Positions 57,037 to 64,000 of a stretch of 64,000 nucleotides of DNA are shown here, piece after piece. The notes under the pieces are model-generated. The model saw nothing but the letters and a program-made list of their open reading frames with translations. It was not told the origin of the DNA and did not search any database. Source of the DNA: Lophium mytilinum (Eukaryota; Ascomycota; Dothideomycetes; Mytilinidiales; Mytilinidiaceae); NCBI GenBank assembly GCA_010093605.1, contig MU004181.1, positions 3,784,846 through 3,848,845 of the forward strand. The letters are read 5' to 3'. Each line of letters begins with the position of its first letter. Within the stretch, counting starts at the first letter, position 1. Position numbers and translations under genes: made by a program.

Positions 57037-57203
57037 TATTATAAGAAGTAAGAAGTAGAGGTAAAAGGTATTTTATTAAGCTAGCTAGTAGGCGTTACCT
57101 TAAGGGGACGCCGGTATATAAAATACTAATATCTAGCTAGGTATATATATAAATATTTATTATATACTATATACTATAGCCTACTATCTATAAAACTATA
57201 ATA
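57037..57203 (-). repeat. 5' LTR of the Gypsy element
   Basis: 167 bp. Carries T or A at 12 of the 13 sites that differ from the other LTR, so it is the more heavily mutated copy. Followed directly by the TATAC target duplication. Confidence 0.9.
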
Positions 57204-57208
57204 TATAC

Positions 57209-58980
57209 TTAATAATTCTATTAATTACTACGCTAAGTTTAATATTATTTTCTTTCTTCTTTTTAGTCTTCTAGTTCTACTTAAAGTAGAATTACTACTT
57301 TAATATTTCTAGAAAAGTATTATAGTCTAGGGTATTTAGGTACTTTTTATTTCTTATTTTTATCTCTTCTCTAAGTACTATATATATAAATATAGCGTAC
57401 TTACCTATAGCTACTATAGCTTACTAGTTATTATAAACTATATTCTACTATTATTTATTATATTTATAGATATATAAGATATTACTAGCGCTATATACTA
57501 TTTTACTAATTAGAGTAGGTGTATTTTTATATATATACTACTAGCTTTCTTACTCTAGAATAATATTATTAGGTAAGTTAATTAAGTTAGTAATATTTAC
57601 TATACCGGCGCTATTATTACTATTAACTCCTTTCTAGCCTTTAAGTACTATAATAGTAGTATTTATCTTTCTATTAAGCTTCTATACTTCTATATAATCC
57701 CCTATTACATCTATTATATTTAATAATTCTAGCGGCGGCCTAGGCGCAGAAGTATAGGGGATAATTCTAGTCTTAAGTAATACTATTATTAAGGGTGCAA
57801 GTAATACTATTATTAAGAGTATAAGTAGTATATTAACTACTACCTAAAGCTTTATCTACTAGGCGTTTATTCTATATTAGAGCTGCCTAGATAGAGTTAG
57901 TAATAGTTATACTTCTAGCTCTATCTCTTTTACCCTTCTCTCTACTATTTTTATAGTAAATATATCTAGGTTACCTAAATTATTTAGAACTTAGCCTATC
58001 TCTTTAAATTATTTATTATAGCAGCGTTTCTCTACTTTAGCTAGAGCTACTTTATCTAATAGAAAAGGCAGCTTCTCTTTAGCGCTTCTATTAGCGGCTA
58101 GATTAACTTTATTAAAGAGGTTATAGCTTTTAATACCTTTAGCTTTAGTATTTACTTCTTTAGGGCCCTTATCTCTATTATATAGCTAGCTAATATTATT
58201 ACTACTAATATTAATGCTAGCTACTATATATAGGTTATAATTCTATACACCGCCCGCTAGATATACCTTATACTCTAGCTAGATATTATCTAGTAGAGGC
58301 GCTATAATAGTAATATTTTTAGTATAATTTAGATTTAAGTATATAACTAATTCTAGCTCTAGAAGATAGTCTATAACTATCTTAAAGGGTCTAATAATAA
58401 CCTTTATTTACGCTAGTATTAGCTTAAGTATTTTATAGGTAAGGCCCCTCTATATACTATAGGCGCTAAAAAGAATAACTTTACTATAGATAATATAAAC
58501 TCTACTATTAGCTTCTACGCTAGATAGGCCTATTAGCTCTCTTATAAGTAATACCTTATCTTTCTTAGTAAAAGTAGCTAGCTAGTTAATATAAAGCTTA
58601 TAGAGGGAAATATTACTAGTAGTAAGTAAGGCTAGAAGTTTCCTAATATACTAGTCTATAAGTAGTACTTATAATAGAGGTAAATATATTTAGTTAATTA
58701 GATAGTAGAATAGATATAGTATAAAGTTATATTTAGCTAGTAGAATAGATTTACTAGAGTAGCTTTACTAGTATTCTATAATATTATCTAAAATAGTACT
58801 ATTTCTATTACCCGGGCGCTAGAATTTTAGCTCTATAATAGTAGCGCTATAGTAGATATTATTAGAGAGTTATATTATAGAGAAAGAGTTTATTATAGTA
58901 AAGTTATAGATAGTAGGTTTAATATCTATAGTTTTAGTAATTTACTATCTTTTTAGCTTAGTAATGCTAGAACTATATTT
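57209..58980 (-). other. Unassigned coding-like relic, minus strand
   Basis: Minus-strand translation gives long stretches with few stops and ordinary protein character, for example KEKLPFLLDKVALAKVEKR and NNLGNLDIFTIKIVERRVKE, then PYTSAPRPPLELLNIIDVIG. No domain recognised. It could be gag of the older Gypsy copy to its right or a separate RIPped gene. It is the right flank of the Gypsy insertion. Confidence 0.45.
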
Positions 58981-58989
58981 TACTATAAA

Positions 58990-61330
58990 TACTAAAAACA
59001 CTAAAAATACTATAATTATATTACTAATAAGAGCGCCTACGGGCCTTAAACTTCTCTACTATTTATAGAATATTCTTCTATAGTTATTTAACTAGCTCTA
59101 CTATAATATTCTTCTTATTATTATACCCTTTCTATTTAATATTATAGATATTCTCTTTCTCTATAGTTCTACGCCTAATAATCTTCTCTATAATATATTT
59201 ATTATAGCTATCTATAATAATTAGTTATAGAGATAGAAGCTTTCTATAGAAAGAATCTAGGGTTACCTATTCTAAATAGGTAATACTAATAACCGGGTAG
59301 ATTTATCTATATTTTTTAGAAAGTTTAAGCTTATAGGCTAAGTAGCTAATATACTTTATAATCTTAAATAGGCCTACTTAAATTAGTAATAGTAAGCTAC
59401 TATCTAGAAGCCTATAGCTATAATAGACGCCTCTAATAACCTTAAAATAAATAGAATCTTTTAAGTCTAGGGGTATATAGTTCTTATTATAGTATACTAC
59501 TATTTTAGCTTAGGCTAGTTTAAAAGTATTAACTATATTAAAGTATAGTACCTTTCTATCCCTTAAAATAGAAATATTATCTATATTAGTACTATAGAAT
59601 ATTTTTAGTATAAGACTATATATAATCTTATATAGTATATATCTACTAGAGGCGTTAACTACTATATTAAGAGTATATTCTACCTATAGTAGAAGCTTCT
59701 ACTACTATATCTTATACTATTCTATAAGTAGATAGTATAAGGTTATTTCTACTATTTAGTTAGTTCTCTCTACTTATCTATCCGCGGATAGATAGTATAA
59801 TATTATTATTTAAAGGTCTATCTTATATTATCTAAATAGCTCTATCTAAAAGGCGCTTATAAATTTTAGGTTTCTATTACTAATAATTACTTCTAGTAGG
59901 CCCTAATTATAGTAGATCTAATTAAAGAAGTAATGCATCTATATCTTAGCTATATCTATCTTCTTTTCTAGTAGTAGGCGTATAGCCTTAGAGAACTTAT
60001 TAGTAGTTATTATAATTATATTATTACTATTAGTAGATAAGGGTAGTACTACTATAAAGTTAATTATAAAAGTTATAAAAGGCCTATCTAGCATCTATAC
60101 TAGCTAGAGCTATCTATAGAGCTTTTAATTTCTTAGTTTTAAAGTCTTATATACTAGGCATGCTAGTATCTATTTATTAATCTTCTAATATAGTTTAGGT
60201 ATATAAATCTTATACCTAAGATAATAGTAGGCTTAGTTAGCGCTATTATAGCCGCTTTTATTATGCGCCTTTTTAATAGCGTTATCTACTATACTACTTA
60301 GTAAGTATAAATATTACTTATTACTACTACCTTTTAGATATAAAAGGCTATTATTTAAGAAAAACCTATAATAGTAGATTTTATTACCTTATTTTACATT
60401 TATTCTAAGGTATTCTAGAATAACTTTAAAGATTTTATTCTTCTTTAGCTTTAAGTAGATTTATTTCTTATAAGCGTTCTTAATATATATAACTATAGTA
60501 GTAAGGCTAGTAGTAGTAGTATCTACTACGCCCTTAGCTATAATATTATTATAGATAGTAGGTATTTATAAAAGCCTATCTATATTTTTATAGTATTTCT
60601 CTAGCTTATAAATAATTATTATCTATAGTAGAAATATAGATAGATATAGCTTCTATTTTCTTAGGCGTACTAACTATCTATTTTTACTACCTATTTATAA
60701 GGCTAACTTTAAGGCTTTATAGTCTATATATATAGTAAAGTTATTACTATCTAGATAGTATTAGAGTTTCTATAACGCCTAGACTAGGGCGCCTACTTCT
60801 AACTCTATAGCCTAGTAATTTTACTTATACTTTTTTAGTAATTAGCTAATAAAAAGAACTAGCTATTTAATTCTATTAAATCTAATTTAATATATAGCGC
60901 ATCTATAGCTATACTCTTTAGAGCTATTAATATAGATAATAAATAGTTTAAGATAGTCTAGTAGAGCTAGTACTAGCTTACTATAAAGTATTACTTTTAC
61001 TACTTTCTAGGCGTCTAGGCACTTCTTTAAAGAATTAGTAATCTTCTATATAGTTATATAGTTCTTTTATATATAGCCTTTTTAAGAACTATTCTTAAGG
61101 CTATTTAGTTTTAGCTTTTATAAGAGTATAATAATATAGCTATATTTTTTAATATATTAGTAGTACTATCTAAAGAAGGCTAGCCTAGATTTAAGCTTAT
61201 AGAGCGTCTTTAGAAACCTTATATTCTTAATTACCTCTATCTTTTTATTTAATATACTAAGGCCTTATTATAGTATAAACCTAGAATTATAATAATTATA
61301 TACTAAGGTTATATATAGCCCCTTATATAA
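58990..61330 (-). mobile_element. Second Ty3/Gypsy pol relic, RIP-degenerated
   Basis: The minus-strand order is RNase H (FIIYINSSKEYSYRCAIY and a YWATELE-like region) at about 61,010-60,650, then integrase (NNIIIITTNKFSKAIRLLLE and LLEVIISNRNLKFISAF) at about 60,060-59,750, then a chromodomain-like remnant (KGYNNKKN) at about 59,200-59,050. The reverse transcriptase is only partly present near 61.3 kb. No LTRs identified, so it is an incomplete older copy. Confidence 0.8.
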
Positions 61331-64000
61331 CCTAAGTAAGGCGCTAGGCTATAGCCCGTGCGCTAGCCTTAAACTATAACCTCTTAAGAGCTTCTAGCTC
61401 TCTCTCTTCTTCTTAGCTTAGATTTTTATAATAGTTAATATACCTTATTACTTATATTATATTAGCCCCCTATATAATCTAAGCTTACTCTTCTATACTT
61501 AAAATCTTATTAATTTTTTCTAGAACTCTATTATAAAATCTAGGCGTTTTTACTAAAATTAATTAAATACCCTTCTACCGGCCTAGCTATATAGCTACGC
61601 GCGGCACCTAAATCTAACCTAGTAGACTATAACCTAGTACTACCTCCTTTAAATAAGCTAATTAATCTAATAGCTAAACTTTAAGGTAATTTAAAGACTC
61701 TAGGCGCTATAAGTAGCGCTAATCTAAATACTTTAGAACGTACTTCTATAACTCTACTAACCGCTAGTAATAAAGAAGCCCGCTACGCTACGCGCCTTAT
61801 ACGCTTTTAAGGTGCAGCTAAAAGCTCTTCTACTCTAGCTATTATTTCTAGCTTCTACTATAGAACTAGAGGACTAATTCTAAATATCTAAAAATAGATC
61901 TAGAACTCTATAACTCTACTAGCCACCTTATAGATAATAGATAATACCTAGCGCGCTAATATATAGCGCCCTAAACGCCTAGTAAATAAGTAAGTTAATA
62001 CTACTAGACTCTCTAGCTAGAACTAGACTATTACTAATAAACTTAATCTAGACTACAACTCTAATAATAAAGGTAGCTTTATTACGCCTAGTATAAATAT
62101 TCTAGATAAGCGCGCTATATAGTTTATTACTAAGAATAATATAAATAAGATATAAGCTAGAGGTAGTAAGCTATACTCTACTTATTACCGCGTCTCTATA
62201 GTAGATTAATAAGCATCTATTCTAGTTATATACTATAAAACTAAATAGGCTATAGATACTAAATCTAAGTATATAGATATTCTAGAGAATCTATAAGAAA
62301 GTAACTTCTAGAGCTATATTTAGCTACTAATTTAGCTTTTTAACTATTATACTAATAGCTCTATAACTATTATACTAATAGCTCTATAACTATTAACCTT
62401 ATAGTTACTAATAAGACTAAGTTTACTACTATAGTAAATAAGAATAAGCTTATATAGTAGAAGTCCTTTTAAAAGCTCTATATAGAATATAAAGTTAGCT
62501 TTAAAAAAGCTAATAATAAAGATAAGTACTATAATAACCTCTAGAATAAGTACTAGAAATATAAATAGAATATAGCTAATAATACTACTATAATAGAATA
62601 AGAGTTAGAGGCCTATTATACTAAATAGCTATAGCACGCTATAAGTAGTTACTAGGTTAACCTTAAACTTAACTAAATACACCTATACTATAATTACTAG
62701 TATAGTAAGTACTAGAACCTTAAGAAGATATATAAGAAGCTTACTACTTATATTAAAAAGCTTAACTAATAGCTTTATTAATAGACTTGCCTATAGCCCT
62801 TAGACCTAGACTATAATTTAGATAATAATAATAGTACTTATTTTTCTATACCTATAGTACTACTTTACTATTATTCTATTAGCTAGCCTCTATAGTTTAA
62901 ACCTATTAAGAGTAAGTCCGCTACTCTATTTACGCCTATTTAGGACCCCGGCGCGTACGCGGTAATATATTACTACCCTAATCTAGATAAATTTAGTAGT
63001 AGTAATAAAAATAAGCTATTCTACTAATAGTAGTATATATAGGTTCTTAGTAAGCTTAATATCTATATACTATTATATACTACTATATATTATTATATAG
63101 TATATATTTATAACTAGCTTAAGAGTAAAGCGTTTAATATAATCTTCTACCGCGCTAAATCTAATAGTAATAAGCTATACCTCTCTATAGAGAAATTAAT
63201 TAATAACCTAAATAAGGTCTATAGACTCTTTAATAAAGTAGCTAATATATATACTAACCTATATAATAGTAAATTTATATAGAAGAAGAATAAGTATATT
63301 ATAACTTAGGTAGGCTACTTTAATACTAGCGTAGCCTTCCTCTATCTTAAGAACCCTAAAAAGATCTACTATATATAGTATAACCTTACTAATAGCCTTA
63401 AGTATAAGGCTACTAATAGATAGAATAGTAATATTATAACTTTTATTATATTTCTCTAGACTTTAGAATTCTAGCTTAATATTATTAAACTAAATAAGAA
63501 TATCTATAAGAATAAAAACGCCTTTAAGTTTATATATAATACCTATAAAGCTACTAGTACTAGATTAGCCTCTAATACGCCTTACTATCTACTACTTACT
63601 AACGCTAAGTATATATTTAAGAATAATACTAGTAATACTACTCTAACTACTACTACTATAAATAATTCTCTAGGCCTCTTTAGCTATAATTACTATACTA
63701 TTACTTACTTTAAGTAGCTAGGTTACTACTAGAACTATCTTAAGCGTAGATATATAGCTAATAGTAACGCCCTATATATTAGCTAATAGCTAGTTCTAAT
63801 CTATAAGATTAGTAGTCTTACTAATAAAATTAACCTTACCGGTATTAATATTAATATTAGCGCTATAAACACTAGCTCTACCTATAATAAAATAATAGAA
63901 AATACCTAGTTTTTAGTAATAGTTACTACTAAGAACCTCTAACGGCCTTTAATAATAGAAAATTAAGAGTAGTTATAGATAGAATTACTATTTTAGAATA
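61331..64000 (+). other. Unassigned RIP-degenerated relic reaching the window edge
   Basis: AT-rich, CpA/TpG-poor. From about 63,120 the plus strand has a long coding-like frame with scattered stops (KSKAFNIIFYRAKSNSNKL, then SIEKLINNLNKVYRLFNKV). A short tandem repeat of 23 bp lies at about 62,340-62,390. No family recognised; a gag-like or transposon protein is most likely. It continues beyond 64,000. Confidence 0.4.

Larger units (their letters stand above)
49316..57203 (-). mobile_element. Ty3/Gypsy chromovirus-type LTR retrotransposon, structurally complete but RIPped
   Basis: 7,888 bp bounded by 167-bp direct LTRs and flanked by the 5-bp duplication TATAC (49,311-49,315 and 57,204-57,208), so it is one undisturbed insertion. 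It is read on the minus strand. A protease-like frame lies at 54,288-54,076 (ITLISRDFLKKY), reverse transcriptase at about 52,990-52,590 (INIRGLNRVTIKNFY, KFTIILYYR, YIDNIVIYSK), integrase at about 51,230-50,880 (IPAAIIIDQNYKFTSAF), and a chromodomain at about 50,160-50,055 (YFIKWRGYSTKKN). This gag-PR-RT-RH-INT-chromodomain order defines chromoviruses. LTR ends read TA...TA where TG...CA is expected. Stops throughout make it dead. Confidence 0.92.

Overview
The window comes from a filamentous ascomycete (Pezizomycotina). The genes have short introns, mostly 47-60 nt, with GTRNGT donors, CTRAC-type branch points and YAG acceptors. The gene set is typically fungal: PKA regulatory subunit, Vam7, Zn2Cys6 factor, GT90/CAP10 glycosyltransferase, MYND protein and Tim14. 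The right-hand third looks like the product of repeat-induced point mutation (RIP). Dothideomycetes is my guess from the sharp gene-rich/AT-rich partition; nothing here fixes the genus.

Positions 1-43.4 kb are gene-dense and of ordinary base composition. I call 20 loci. In order they are: 5'-truncated vWA plus RING/RBR-like protein (+); small HW/H/C protein (-); F-box-like gene with an in-frame stop (+); small basic protein (+); CBM48/Crp1-like repeat protein (-); PKA regulatory subunit (+); MYND protein (-); Vam7 SNARE (+); acidic unknown (-); tautomerase-like protein (-); TDP2-like phosphodiesterase (-); multi-TM GT90 (+); FAD oxidoreductase (-); single-pass membrane protein (-); Tim14/Pam18 (-); Rlp24 (+); Zn2Cys6 factor (-); alpha/beta hydrolase (+); ubiquitin-like/BAG protein (-); Ser/Pro-rich protein with KEN and PP1-docking motifs (+). 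Eleven loci are spliced, and I rebuilt their exons by hand. Most neighbours are divergent or convergent housekeeping genes. I see no biosynthetic cluster, CRISPR, defence island or operon-like system.

At about 43.7 kb the sequence changes abruptly to a roughly 20 kb AT-rich block running to the window end. CpA and TpG are almost absent there, and ATG, GTG and TTG disappear with them. The block is a nested graveyard of retrotransposons: a truncated Ty1/Copia relic (+, about 44.9-47.7 kb); a structurally complete Ty3/Gypsy chromovirus-type element (-, 49,316-57,203) with 167-bp LTRs and a perfect 5-bp target duplication; a second Gypsy pol relic (-, about 59.0-61.3 kb); and three stretches of coding-like relic that I cannot assign (47.7-49.3, 57.2-59.0 and 61.3-64.0 kb).

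I did not find a convincing undescribed biological system. The best leads are the intact-structure RIPped Gypsy element, the unassigned relics, a pair of about 210-bp inverted-repeat elements at 18.8 and 19.9 kb, the interrupted F-box-like gene, and several protein architectures noted below.
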